From NCBI GenBank assembly GCA_018400255.1, contig JAGYMO010000180.1, positions 1 to 5,643 of the forward strand: DNA of 5,643 nt. Direction: 5' to 3'. Below the pieces are notes generated by a model. It made no database searches. It saw only the letters and a list, made by a program, of their open reading frames with translations, and was not told the origin of the DNA. How positions within the stretch are numbered: the first letter of the stretch is position 1; the number at the start of each line of letters is the position of its first letter. The stretch is from Deltaproteobacteria bacterium. GTDB lineage: Bacteria; Desulfobacterota; DSM-4660; Desulfatiglandales; B25-G16. Both the position numbers and the translations under genes were made by a program. Of the stretch, positions 1 to 5,594 are shown in pieces.

Positions 1-700
1 CTGCGCTGAGGAAAACCGCCCACACAATCGCAAAAAGAGTCAATAATTCCAAAGAGTTCGCGAGTCGTCTGGTTAGTTGTGGGAGGACATACTTCATCAG
101 CAGGGCGACAATACCCAAGAGCCCCAAACCCTTAGCGCCAATAATCAGCGCTGATATATAAACAGACCCCCCTTCAGCCACTGATGATCCGAAGGTGGTC
201 AAGCCAACCAAGGCAAGAATGGCAGCGATATCTTGAACAATCAGAAAGCCGATAGCTATTTGACCATGGAGAGAATCTATTTCTTTTTTATCTGACAGAA
301 GCTTTACGATGATAATTGTGCTTGAAAAAGTAAGCGCGACAGACACATAGGCGGCGGTGAGGAATGGCATGTTCAACGATATGGCGATTACGAACCCGAT
401 TATAGATGTAAAAGTGATCTGCCCAAGGCCGGTAGCCAAAGCGACCGAGCCTGTGGTGCGAATCAGATGCAAATCGAGCTTGAGGCCGACGATAAAGAGC
501 AGAAGAGCAATACCGATCTGTGCCAGCAATTCGATCTGATCATGACTTTGGATGATTCCCAGGCATGAGGGGCCGGCCAGGATGCCCGTTGCGAGAAACA
601 TGATTATCAAAGGTTGCCGCAATTTTTGCCCGACAATTCCAATGAGGATCGCAAGGCTCAAAATAGCGGAGATTTCCACAAATGTATTTCCATCTATCAT
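1..700 (-). CDS. Kef-type (CPA2) cation:proton antiporter, N-terminal part, truncated by window edge
   Basis: Reading leftwards from the ATG at 700-698, the frame stays open for 233 codons to the window edge, so the C-terminal half lies outside. The product is a polytopic inner-membrane protein of the monovalent cation:proton antiporter-2 family, expected to exchange K+ or Na+ for protons. Visible marks are an N-terminal membrane segment (about residues 8-25), GQKLRQP at 24-30, the hydrophobic LLLFIVGLKLDL stretch (67-76), TFSST at 124-128, the family-typical KLLSDKKEIDSLHGQ (133-147), and QD at 156-157 in GFLIVQDIAA, the ion-binding position of Kef-like members. At least six hydrophobic segments are present. 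The start is supported by AAGGGG about 10 bases upstream and an in-frame stop further up with no other ATG between. Full-length members have about 400 to over 600 residues, some with a C-terminal TrkA-N domain; whether one is present cannot be seen. Family call is firm; substrate is not. Confidence 0.93.
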   Translation of the reverse strand, partial: MIDGNTFVEISAILSLAILIGIVGQKLRQPLIIMFLATGILAGPSCLGIIQSHDQIELLAQIGIALLLFIVGLKLDLHLIRTTGSVALATGLGQITFTSIIGFVIAISLNMPFLTAAYVSVALTFSSTIIIVKLLSDKKEIDSLHGQIAIGFLIVQDIAAILALVGLTTFGSSVAEGGSVYISALIIGAKGLGLLGIVALLMKYVLPQLTRRLANSLELLTLFAIVWAVFLSA

Positions 701-818
701 TCTATGCAGCCCCTTTGCTGGTCGATGTTGTTACATAAAGCAGAGATAACTCTTAGAGACAGCGTTAGCCGCCTCTTTTGGCTCCATCGATTTGCTCAGT
801 AAATTTCTTGTGCATAAT

Positions 819-840
819 CTGGGTTTAATATGTAACCCGG
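819..840. repeat. Short inverted repeat overlapping the antiporter -10 region
   Basis: CTGGGTT (819-825) and AACCCGG (834-840) form an imperfect dyad: a 5-bp perfect GGGTT/AACCC core plus outer pairs, with an 8-base AT-rich centre. It covers the proposed -10 box, the usual place for a repressor operator. There is no T-run on either side, so it is not a terminator. No regulator gene is in the window to pair it with. Confidence 0.35.
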
Positions 841-856
841 AGGATAAAATTGTCAA
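827..856 (-). promoter_or_regulatory. Probable sigma70-type promoter of the antiporter gene
   Basis: On the minus strand a perfect TTGACA (856-851) is followed after 18 bases by CATATT (832-827), a 4/6 match to TATAAT. Transcription would begin near 820 and leave a leader of about 120 bases before the antiporter start at 700. The -10 lies inside the inverted repeat at 819-840. The call rests on sequence match alone. Confidence 0.4.
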
Positions 857-1130
857 GGAAAAATCCCCGGTCTTAATGGACTGGATATGATTGGACGTAT
901 TCCTACTTCATGACTGTTTCTCCTTTCTTTATAAGGTTGTGTTCAAACCCTATTTATACGGGAAAGCACGTTTTTTACCGTTTTAGAATTCACACGAGAT
1001 GTTTTACAGTATCCTGAGGGACCGCTTTCATTCGCATATAAGGGGCTAAATGCGTTGACAAACAACACCTGGTATCGTAAGTATGTTTAAGGTATGCAAC
1101 AAAAAGAATGAAAAGAAATGAATAGCGCAA

Positions 1131-1136
1131 GGGAGG
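1131..1136 (+). promoter_or_regulatory. Shine-Dalgarno site that decides the start at 1145
   Basis: GGGAGG lies 8 bases upstream of ATG 1145. It lies downstream of the alternative in-frame ATG at 1118, so it can only serve the inner start. The resulting protein starts directly with its signal peptide. Confidence 0.7.
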
Positions 1137-1144
1137 TCACTATA

Positions 1145-1498
1145 ATGGCCAAAGATTTAAAGATCATTGCGATAAGTATCGCGCTTTTCTCACTCCTGCT
1201 CCTTTCTCCTTTGAGGGCAGAGGCGCAATTTGGCTTTTCCTCGAAACAAGTCCAGGAAAAATCGCACCAAGCCATTTTGTCCGCGACACAGGGAAGGTTT
1301 GCCTTCGGCCAGATATCAGATTCAAGTGAGGACAAATTTATGCTCGACACACTTACGGGCAGGCTTTGGAGACTTAACAAAAGGACAGACATTGGATTAT
1401 ATCTCACGGTTATTCCCTACCGCAGCGAGGACGGGACGTGTTCTCCCCTGCCCCCTGAAACACCAGATTTGGAAGGCCAAGAGGCAAAAGAGAAATAG
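1145..1498 (+). CDS. Small exported protein of unknown function with an LDTxTGRLW motif
   Basis: A 117-residue product. I chose ATG 1145 rather than the in-frame ATG at 1118 because GGGAGG at 1131-1136 sits 8 bases before it and because the protein then begins with a clean signal peptide: a Lys-containing n-region, a long hydrophobic core (IIAISIALFSLLLL) and RAEA, cleaved probably after residue 26. The mature part is about 90 residues. Its only distinctive motif is FMLDTLTGRLWRL (about residues 67-79), a short signature seen in many small hypothetical exported proteins in which a (Y/F)xLDTxTG(R/K)xW segment forms the conserved core. The C-terminus is rich in Pro and Glu and hydrophilic. There is one Cys in the mature part and no lipobox, so a soluble periplasmic or secreted protein is likely. 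It converges on the beta-helix gene with 148 bases between stop codons and no clear terminator. The gene is convincing; its function is unknown. Confidence 0.8.
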   Translation: MAKDLKIIAISIALFSLLLLSPLRAEAQFGFSSKQVQEKSHQAILSATQGRFAFGQISDSSEDKFMLDTLTGRLWRLNKRTDIGLYLTVIPYRSEDGTCSPLPPETPDLEGQEAKEK

Positions 1499-1646
1499 GC
1501 GGCTTCCCTCACTATTTTAGGGTAGTTCATGTGTCAAATGGATTTTGCCTGCCATTACTACTGCGTTATCCTGTACAATGTTCATGAAATAAAAGTGGCG
1601 GACTTTCTTGTCTCTGAGCCTTAAAAGCCCTGACGAATATGTAACG

Positions 1647-3833
1647 TTAAAATGAAATAATCCCCAATGCTTTTCTCAATATCACCAGGGCATCACCTAC
1701 ATTGATGGCCCCATCCGGGTCAGGTTTGCCCTGGGCATCCAAAGGTGCTACATCACCATGCACCACATCCTCCTGGGTGGGCGTCTCAAGCAATAAGGCG
1801 AAACGAAGTGCAATAAGGGCATCTCCAACCGTGACACTCCCGTCCCTGTTTCCGAGGGGGGCGACATCTCCATCTGGGACAATGGTTATTGATTTGATGT
1901 ACTCATCCGCTCCTATATCCACTATTGCTGTTCCGTCATTGTCCCCATCAATTATCCTTGAATCACCATCAAAGTCAGTGCTCGGGATCTCTGATGCCCT
2001 ATTAATGCCACTGTCTATGCACGGCGAAGTTTGTTTAAGGTGAAAGTCATCATTTGATGGATCAAGCAAAAGAGGATCGCTACTCATATTACCTTCTCCG
2101 GCATACCCACCTTGGATATTACAGTATGTAAGTAATGGAATGGAAGCAGCATCATAATTATATATCTCAGGACCTTCAGGCGCACTATCATGCCAAAGGA
2201 TGCAGTTAGTTATGGTAGGGGATGAGCTATAATTCTGCATGCCACCCCCGCCGGACTCCGCATTATTGCCATAGAATGTGGAGTTGACTATATGAGGTGA
2301 GGAGTTTATCCAATTCATCACCCCACCAGCATATACCGCGCTGTTATATGAGACTATAGAGTTTTTTATGGCAGGTGCCGATTCGTTAGAATTGATCATG
2401 CCCCCGCCATAATCCGCAGTATTGCTAGACAATATGCAGTTCTTTATGGCAGGGGATGATTGATTATCGTTACATATCCCGCCGCCAGCATTCGTTGCGC
2501 TATTAGCAGAGAACGTACAGTTAGTTATAGTTGGGGATGAGTTGGTCCAGTTCCCAATGCCCCCTCCATCTTTTTTTGCACTATTAGCAAAAAATACAGA
2601 ATTTTCTATACTTGGTGATGAACTATTAAAATTCATTATACCGCCACCCTTGTTTGCGCCGTTACTGGAGAATTGGCTGTCAGCTATAACTGGACAGGAA
2701 TTATTACCATTTACCATTGCTCCACCACCTGATCCCGCACTATTGCCAAAAAATAAGCAGTTGGTTATGACAGGGGAGGAATCATCATTTACCATTCCAC
2801 CGCCGCTTAATTGTGCGCTATTATTAGAAAATGTACTGTCTGTTATAGTCGGGGATGATTTATTTTCATTAAGCATTCCGCCACCAGCATTCCCTGAGCT
2901 GTTGGCAGAGAATGTACAATCAATTATAGTGGGGGAGGAGCTTTCAAAATTCCCCATTCCGCCACCATCTGATTCCGTTGCGCTGTTCCCAGAGAATGTA
3001 CAGCATGTTATGCTAGGAGAGGAATTATCAATATTCATTATTCCACCGCCATCGAATCCTGCGCTGTTAGTAGAAAACACGCAGTCACTTATATTTGGGG
3101 AGCATTCAACAAAATTCATCATACCTCCTCCATAAAGGCCCGCACTATTACCAAAAAATGTAGAGTTGCTTATTGTGGGTGATGAATCAGTCCAGTTCAT
3201 CATTCCACCACCATCTGATTCGGCGTTATTATCATAGAATGTGCAATTGCTTATGATAGGTGATGCATTAGCCCAGTTCATCATTCCACCGCCATCTGAT
3301 TCAGCCCTATTATCATGCAGTGTGCAGTTAGCAATAACTGGAGAGGCTTTACTATTAAAGATTCCACCGCCTGAGTCATCCGGCCAGCTGCCAGTGGCAT
3401 TGCCTCCAGTAATGGTAAGGCCATCTATAGTAGCATTTGATGTAATATAAAAGCAGTGATAGACAAATTTCTGCCCGTCTATGGTGGTCACATTCGTTTC
3501 CCAGTCCCTCTGCTCCCTCTGTGTCTCATCTCCACGAAAGCCGCCATAGATGCCAACGGCCTTATTCACGTTGATTTGAGAGGACAGCAGGTAGGTGCCC
3601 TTCTTGACCCAGATCTCATCACCTTCACTCACAGTGTTTACTGCTTCCTGGACGCTAAGGAAGGCAGTGTTCCAATTTGTACCATCACCTGAGGTGCCCA
3701 TGTCTCCATTTACATACCACAAAGCCCCTGAGGCAATTCCATGGAAAAAAAGGGTTAGACTGAGAAATAGTGCTATTTTAAAGAGCCAAAAGGGAAGTAT
3801 CTTTGACCCCGTTGCTTTCATTGAAGTTACCAT
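1647..3833 (-). CDS. Secreted beta-helix protein with Pmp-like repeats and dockerin-like C-terminus
   Basis: A 728-residue secreted protein. The ATG at 3833 is preceded by GAGGT with a 7-base spacer; a second Met at residue 5 has no comparable site. Residues 1-36 form a signal peptide (basic start, hydrophobic LFKIALFLSLTLFF core, IASG-A cleavage region). Residues 38-81 match the usual opening of secreted beta-helix proteins (WYVNG...GDGTNWNTAF...GDEIWVKKGTY), followed by IYGGFRGDET and RDWETNVT. Residues 155-555 carry about 15 repeats of 25-28 residues with consensus GGGMxN...SSPxIxNCTFxxNSA, plus one degenerate unit. Residues 585-645 (DPLLLDPS...FHLK..SPCIDSG...DIGADEY) fit the choice-of-anchor-Q type. 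Residues 652-728 are two dockerin-like units. GGxx/FxxN repeats are also the hallmark of chlamydial Pmp adhesins, but the C-terminal autotransporter barrel of those proteins is absent. No catalytic residues are recognisable, so a structural, adhesive or glycan-binding role is inferred. It appears to be a single-gene unit. Confidence 0.9.
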   Translation of the reverse strand: MVTSMKATGSKILPFWLFKIALFLSLTLFFHGIASGALWYVNGDMGTSGDGTNWNTAFLSVQEAVNTVSEGDEIWVKKGTYLLSSQINVNKAVGIYGGFRGDETQREQRDWETNVTTIDGQKFVYHCFYITSNATIDGLTITGGNATGSWPDDSGGGIFNSKASPVIANCTLHDNRAESDGGGMMNWANASPIISNCTFYDNNAESDGGGMMNWTDSSPTISNSTFFGNSAGLYGGGMMNFVECSPNISDCVFSTNSAGFDGGGIMNIDNSSPSITCCTFSGNSATESDGGGMGNFESSSPTIIDCTFSANSSGNAGGGMLNENKSSPTITDSTFSNNSAQLSGGGMVNDDSSPVITNCLFFGNSAGSGGGAMVNGNNSCPVIADSQFSSNGANKGGGIMNFNSSSPSIENSVFFANSAKKDGGGIGNWTNSSPTITNCTFSANSATNAGGGICNDNQSSPAIKNCILSSNTADYGGGMINSNESAPAIKNSIVSYNSAVYAGGVMNWINSSPHIVNSTFYGNNAESGGGGMQNYSSSPTITNCILWHDSAPEGPEIYNYDAASIPLLTYCNIQGGYAGEGNMSSDPLLLDPSNDDFHLKQTSPCIDSGINRASEIPSTDFDGDSRIIDGDNDGTAIVDIGADEYIKSITIVPDGDVAPLGNRDGSVTVGDALIALRFALLLETPTQEDVVHGDVAPLDAQGKPDPDGAINVGDALVILRKALGIISF
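1650..1880 (-). other. Dockerin-like domain (two EF-hand-like units) at the C-terminus
   Basis: This encodes residues 652-728 of the beta-helix protein. Unit one has D656, D664-G665 and D671 in GDVAPL...RDGSVTVGDAL. Unit two has D694, D707-G708 and D714 in GDVAPL...PDGAINVGDAL. Each is followed by a short helix (IALRFALLL; VILRKALGI). The DxA...DGxxxxxxD pattern resembles the calcium loop of type I dockerins but carries extra residues between the third and fifth ligand positions. In the classical system dockerins bind cohesins; here calcium binding and surface attachment are inferred, and no cohesin gene is visible nearby. Confidence 0.75.
2169..3371 (-). repeat. Tandem array of about 15 beta-helix coding repeats (75-84 bp each)
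   Basis: The array encodes residues 155-555 of the beta-helix protein. Each unit reads GGG(M/I)xN, four or five variable residues, SPxIxN, (C/S)(T/I/V)F, two residues, NSA, then two to four residues before the next GGG. Unit length is mostly 26-27 residues, about one or more turns of a right-handed parallel beta-helix. Most copies have diverged at DNA level, but neighbouring copies near 3192 and 3273 still share 18 identical bases exactly 81 bases apart and remain close over about 60 bases, indicating a more recent duplication at the N-terminal side of the array. Confidence 0.9.
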
Positions 3834-4316
3834 CGTAAATACCTCATTTTTATAGGATCACGCATTTATGGTAAGGCTATGATTTAGACGCAGTTTACGT
3901 TGCTAGGATCATAGTGTAAGTATCTTAAAAATAAGACGCCAGCACATTGGAATGTATGGTAGCATGTCTTAGGTTCATTTGCCCCATGAGTTTTTAACTT
4001 ATAGGTTATGGTATAACGCTCCCCTAAGGTAGAATTCCCATGCTTTTGCATACTAAATGGTTAACAATAAGAATGTCAAGGAGTTAGATTCAAAGCTTTA
4101 GCCTGAACCATGATCTTCAACTGGTTTTTTTGTCTAAACCAATTTATTTCAAGATGGAGTCAGTGGATTTGCGCAGTGTGAATGTATTGCATGTTTATTG
4201 GGCGATTTAATAGAGACCTTAACCCTCAAAAATATTGAATTTATTTAACCTTAAAAATTTTTGACATCTCGCCTATCCACATGCTCTCGGTTATCTAGCA
4301 TCTGAGACCTTTTTCT

Positions 4317-4344
4317 TATCGCGGTTATTTGTTTTGCTGCGATA
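4317..4344. repeat. Nine-pair hairpin in the non-coding region
   Basis: TATCGC (4317-4322) and GCGATA (4339-4344) pair perfectly. With G-U pairs allowed the stem extends inward to nine pairs, leaving a 10-base loop. A T-run (TTTTTC) precedes it on the plus strand and no T-run follows on either strand, so it does not read as an intrinsic terminator. Its role is unknown. Confidence 0.4.
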
Positions 4345-4472
4345 GGGTTCTCATATCACAGGTTTGGGTGAGGCTAATCTCAAGAGATGCATATACGGGC
4401 CCTTTTTGCTTAGCGCTCACATTTCGTATTATTCAAGAACCTTGCTGACCATTTTGTCAAATGAGTAGGTCT

Positions 4473-4510
4473 CAGCCTATTTTTCCCAGGCTGTATAGGG
4501 ATGGCCCTAT
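4473..4510 (-). terminator. Two adjacent hairpins downstream of the small gene at 4539-4769
   Basis: Two perfect 6-bp stems lie one base apart: CAGCCT/AGGCTG (4473-4478 with 4488-4493, 9-base loop) and ATAGGG/CCCTAT (4495-4500 with 4505-4510, 4-base loop). They begin 29 bases past the stop codon of the leftward small gene, the position expected for a transcription end or mRNA-stabilising structure. Neither has a good U-run on the minus strand, so intrinsic termination would be weak. The location supports the call more than the sequence does. Confidence 0.3.
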
Positions 4511-4538
4511 TTTAGGTGATGGGTGAGCCTCTCTCTGA

Positions 4539-4769
4539 TTAGGTCGTTATTTGTAATGCTTCTTGCTCTTCGATAGGTAGCTGTATAATAACGAAATAGG
4601 ATGCGGGATAAAGATAATCTTCCCTTGATTCATCAAGCACTCTCAAATAGCCCTCCTTTTGCGCTTCTTCGTCTGGAAGGAATTGATAAATTTTTCTTTT
4701 CACCAAATCTTCGCAATCCCTATTTTCTATGCAAAGAGCAAACTTTGGCTGGTCGTTTCTTTTTTCCAT
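4539..4769 (-). CDS. Small conserved hypothetical protein (second gene of a two-gene unit)
   Basis: A 76-residue intact protein. From memory it matches a family of small uncharacterised proteins found in cyanobacteria and many environmental bacteria, with the pattern (F/V)xxCIxNxxCEDLxxRKxYxxLPDExAxxxGYxRVxDESxEDYLYPxxYF. Here one sees FALCIENRDCEDL (about 10-22), RKIYQFLPDEEA (25-36), GYLRVLDES (40-48) and EDYLYPASYFV (50-60), so the whole core is kept. There is no signal peptide or membrane segment; the protein is acidic and should be cytosolic. The two Cys (13 and 19) are part of the family pattern. No Shine-Dalgarno site precedes the ATG; the stop of the upstream frame ends 4 bases before it, so translation probably relied on coupling with that gene, which is now broken. 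Function is unknown. Confidence 0.85.
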   Translation of the reverse strand: MEKRNDQPKFALCIENRDCEDLVKRKIYQFLPDEEAQKEGYLRVLDESREDYLYPASYFVIIQLPIEEQEALQITT

Positions 4770-4773
4770 TGGA

Positions 4774-4993
4774 TTAGTCCAGAAAATGTTTTATTTTTAT
4801 CTTTACTTTACCTAAACCGTGAGCTTCATACCAATGCAATTCGGCTTTCCTTACATTCCCGTTTTGAACGGCGAACAGAAGCTGTCCCTTTTAGCTTCCG
4901 CCATCTTCCGGCACCGTATTGCCTGCGAAGCCGTATGATATCTCGTATAGTTCCACCCACAGAGATCGTTTCGATTTCCTCAATTTCCCCAAT
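4774..4993 (-). pseudogene. Frameshifted small conserved gene (first gene of the two-gene unit)
   Basis: Two overlapping frames together encode one family. The upstream frame gives IGEIEEIETI, GGTIRDIIRLRRQYGAGRWR and KLKGTASVR; the downstream frame gives QNGNVRKAE, LHWYEAHGLGKVKIKIKHFL and a final Asp, ending at TAA 4776-4774. Joined, they fit an uncharacterised family of about 70 residues with core IRxxxRLRxxYGxGRWRKLKGxAxVRLxxGxxRxAELHWYEAHGxGxxxxKIKxFLD. The frames meet at about 4868-4873, where one extra base in CGCCGTT would explain the switch. Unrepaired, the upstream frame ends at TGA 4828-4826. The expected start is also missing: a TGA at 4999-4997 is followed by TAT then ATT at the position where Met is expected, with no ribosome site. 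Two lesions suggest a real pseudogene, though a sequencing error could explain the frameshift. It ends 4 bases before the intact partner gene. Confidence 0.7.
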
Positions 4994-5015
4994 ATATCAA
5001 AATGCACACAAAAAT

Positions 5016-5072
5016 TCAGTAAGGTTTTTCTTTCTGCCTTCCCAAAAATTCTACTCGTAACGCCCTTGCCAT
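5016..5072 (-). pseudogene. Possible 5' remnant of an IS200-like (Y1) transposase gene
   Basis: An 18-codon frame begins MARALRVEFLG and stops at TGA 5018-5016. The first eleven residues resemble the MARPLRIEFPG opening of REP-associated and IS200-like tyrosine transposases, and an AGGTG at 5085-5081 sits 8 bases before the ATG as for a genuine gene start. The HUH region and the rest of the protein are absent, so at most this is a decayed 5' end. The match is short and could be coincidence. Confidence 0.25.
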
Positions 5073-5239
5073 TCAAAGAACACCTTTTTTCTCTCCTTGT
5101 AGAAAGAACCCTGTGTAAGAGGATGTGAAGCTTCCGACATCCTATCGAAATAAGATGGCGTGGTCAATAAGTTAATACTTACGATGCGACCCTATATTCT
5201 CCTACTCGGCCTTTTCATCCCTGAGACATTTTTATCTTT

Positions 5240-5268
5240 TTGCGTTATCAACCGAATTTATGTATAAT
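5240..5268 (+). promoter_or_regulatory. Probable promoter of the DUF4258-DUF2283 gene pair
   Basis: A perfect TATAAT at 5263-5268 is preceded after 17 bases by TTGCGT (5240-5245), which keeps the TTG of the -35 consensus. Transcription would start near 5275, about 80 bases before the first gene. A second perfect TATAAT at 5315-5320 has only AAAAAA at the -35 position and is closer to the start; either could be used. Confidence 0.45.
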
Positions 5269-5354
5269 CTATTTATTTTTTGGCGTCGATGAAAAAAGAA
5301 GAATCTGCTTAATATATAATGCTCGGCACAAATAATATATCTGGATTTTGAGGA

Positions 5355-5591
5355 ATGAAGACCACACAATATTTTGATTATACAAAGAAACGTCCAGATC
5401 GTGTTTGCATTAAAGAGGATTGGATAAAGACAGTAATTGAAAAACCTGAAAAAGTTGAGACTCAATCTGATGGAAGAATCAGGAAATGGGCCAAAATATC
5501 AGAAGCAGGAAAATATTTGAGAGTTATTTTACTTGAAGACGGTGAAACAGTCCATAATGCATTTTTTGATAGATCATACAAGGAGGAGTAA
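5355..5591 (+). CDS. DUF4258-like small protein, candidate toxin of a toxin-antitoxin-like pair
   Basis: A 78-residue protein. The pattern YTxxRPDRxxIKxxWI (about 9-24), the central DGRIRKWAKI, YLRVILLEDGETVHNAF and a final FDRS (about 54-74) fits the DUF4258 group of small single-domain proteins, some of which are treated as RelE/ParE-fold-like. There is no signal peptide; it should be cytosolic. The start is forced: an in-frame TGA lies six bases before ATG 5355 and no other Met codon follows. Its ribosome site is odd, because GAGG (5350-5353) ends one base before the ATG, so initiation may be weak. The stop TAA at 5589-5591 is 3 bases before the next gene, whose ribosome site overlaps this gene's last codons; the two are one operon. 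Toxicity is inferred from gene arrangement, not from any catalytic motif. Confidence 0.8.
   Translation: MKTTQYFDYTKKRPDRVCIKEDWIKTVIEKPEKVETQSDGRIRKWAKISEAGKYLRVILLEDGETVHNAFFDRSYKEE
5580..5586 (+). promoter_or_regulatory. Strong Shine-Dalgarno site for the DUF2283 gene, inside the upstream gene
   Basis: AAGGAGG is a near-perfect anti-16S match, 8 bases before ATG 5595, and also encodes part of the C-terminal Lys-Glu-Glu of the preceding protein. The contrast with the poorly spaced site of the first gene suggests that the second product is made in larger amounts, as expected for an antitoxin. Confidence 0.75.
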
Positions 5592-5594
5592 AAT

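Larger units (their letters stand above)
701..1144. other. Non-coding region between divergent genes
   Basis: This stretch separates the leftward antiporter gene from the rightward small exported-protein gene. Apart from the promoter and inverted repeat near 819-856 it holds no reading frame with recognisable content. A perfect TTGACA at 1055-1060 points toward the downstream plus-strand gene, but no good -10 follows at 16-18 bases (the best is TATGTT after 21). Its length would allow separate regulatory regions for the two genes. Confidence 0.6.
3834..4538. other. Long non-coding region with short hairpins
   Basis: About 700 AT-rich bases with no convincing reading frame on either strand. 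Visible elements: a direct repeat TAGGATCA at 3853-3860 and 3904-3911 in the leader of the beta-helix gene; the second copy overlaps a minus-strand TATGAT (5/6 match to -10, no good -35). Also present are a 6-bp dyad TGGTTT/AAACCA near 4121-4141, the palindrome AAAAATTTTT at 4253-4262, the hairpin at 4317-4344 and the double hairpin at 4473-4510. A minus-strand TTGACA near 4459 is followed after 18 bases by TTGAAT. I do not recognise a riboswitch or RNA family. Confidence 0.55.
4997..5354. other. Region between the two small-gene units
   Basis: This 358-base stretch lies between the leftward broken gene and the rightward DUF4258-like gene. It contains the possible transposase remnant at 5016-5072 and the plausible rightward promoter at 5240-5268. 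Longer frames on either strand here translate to low-complexity, unrecognisable protein and I treat them as chance. No inverted terminal repeats or target duplications are evident. Confidence 0.5.

Noticed and set aside
357..802. Short plus-strand frames of 60-65 codons opposite the antiporter gene and its leader
   Set aside because: Most of this stretch is the coding strand complement of a clear Kef-type protein; the frames have no family features.
1055..1085. TTGACA at 1055-1060 as promoter of the small exported-protein gene
   Set aside because: No acceptable -10 occurs at 16-18 bases; the nearest TATGTT is 21 bases away, so I did not list it as a promoter.
1087..1407. 106-codon frame on the minus strand
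   Set aside because: It lies opposite the small exported-protein gene, which has a good ribosome site and signal peptide; the minus-strand product has no recognisable pattern.
1499..1646. Bidirectional terminator between the converging genes
   Set aside because: Only the short palindrome AACGTT is present; no stable stem with a T-run was found.
2542..3135. Open 197-codon frame on the plus strand opposite the beta-helix gene
   Set aside because: Its IPPP-rich repeats are the mirror of the GGGM repeat codons; it has the same period as the real gene and no independent ribosome site or domain.
2169..3371. CRISPR-like array, because of the regular spacing of short repeats
   Set aside because: The repeats are continuous in-frame codons of a protein with varying unit length and no spacer-repeat distinction.
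4106..4128. AACCA...TGGTTTTTTT as an intrinsic terminator on the plus strand
   Set aside because: The stem has only five AT-rich pairs with an 11-base loop, and no plus-strand gene lies upstream for it to terminate.
4302..4475. 9-bp inverted repeat CTGAGACCT / AGGTCTCAG, about 157 bases apart
   Set aside because: A 9-base match within 700 bases is expected by chance about once, and it does not extend; no element ends are visible.
4659..5060. 133-codon frame on the plus strand
   Set aside because: It runs opposite two conserved small genes and is rich in Phe, Ser and Leu from AT-rich complement; no ribosome site or motif.
4891..5076. 61-codon minus-strand frame starting with TTG
   Set aside because: It overlaps the conserved first gene in another frame, shares no motif with a family, and ends where the conserved frame is still reading well.
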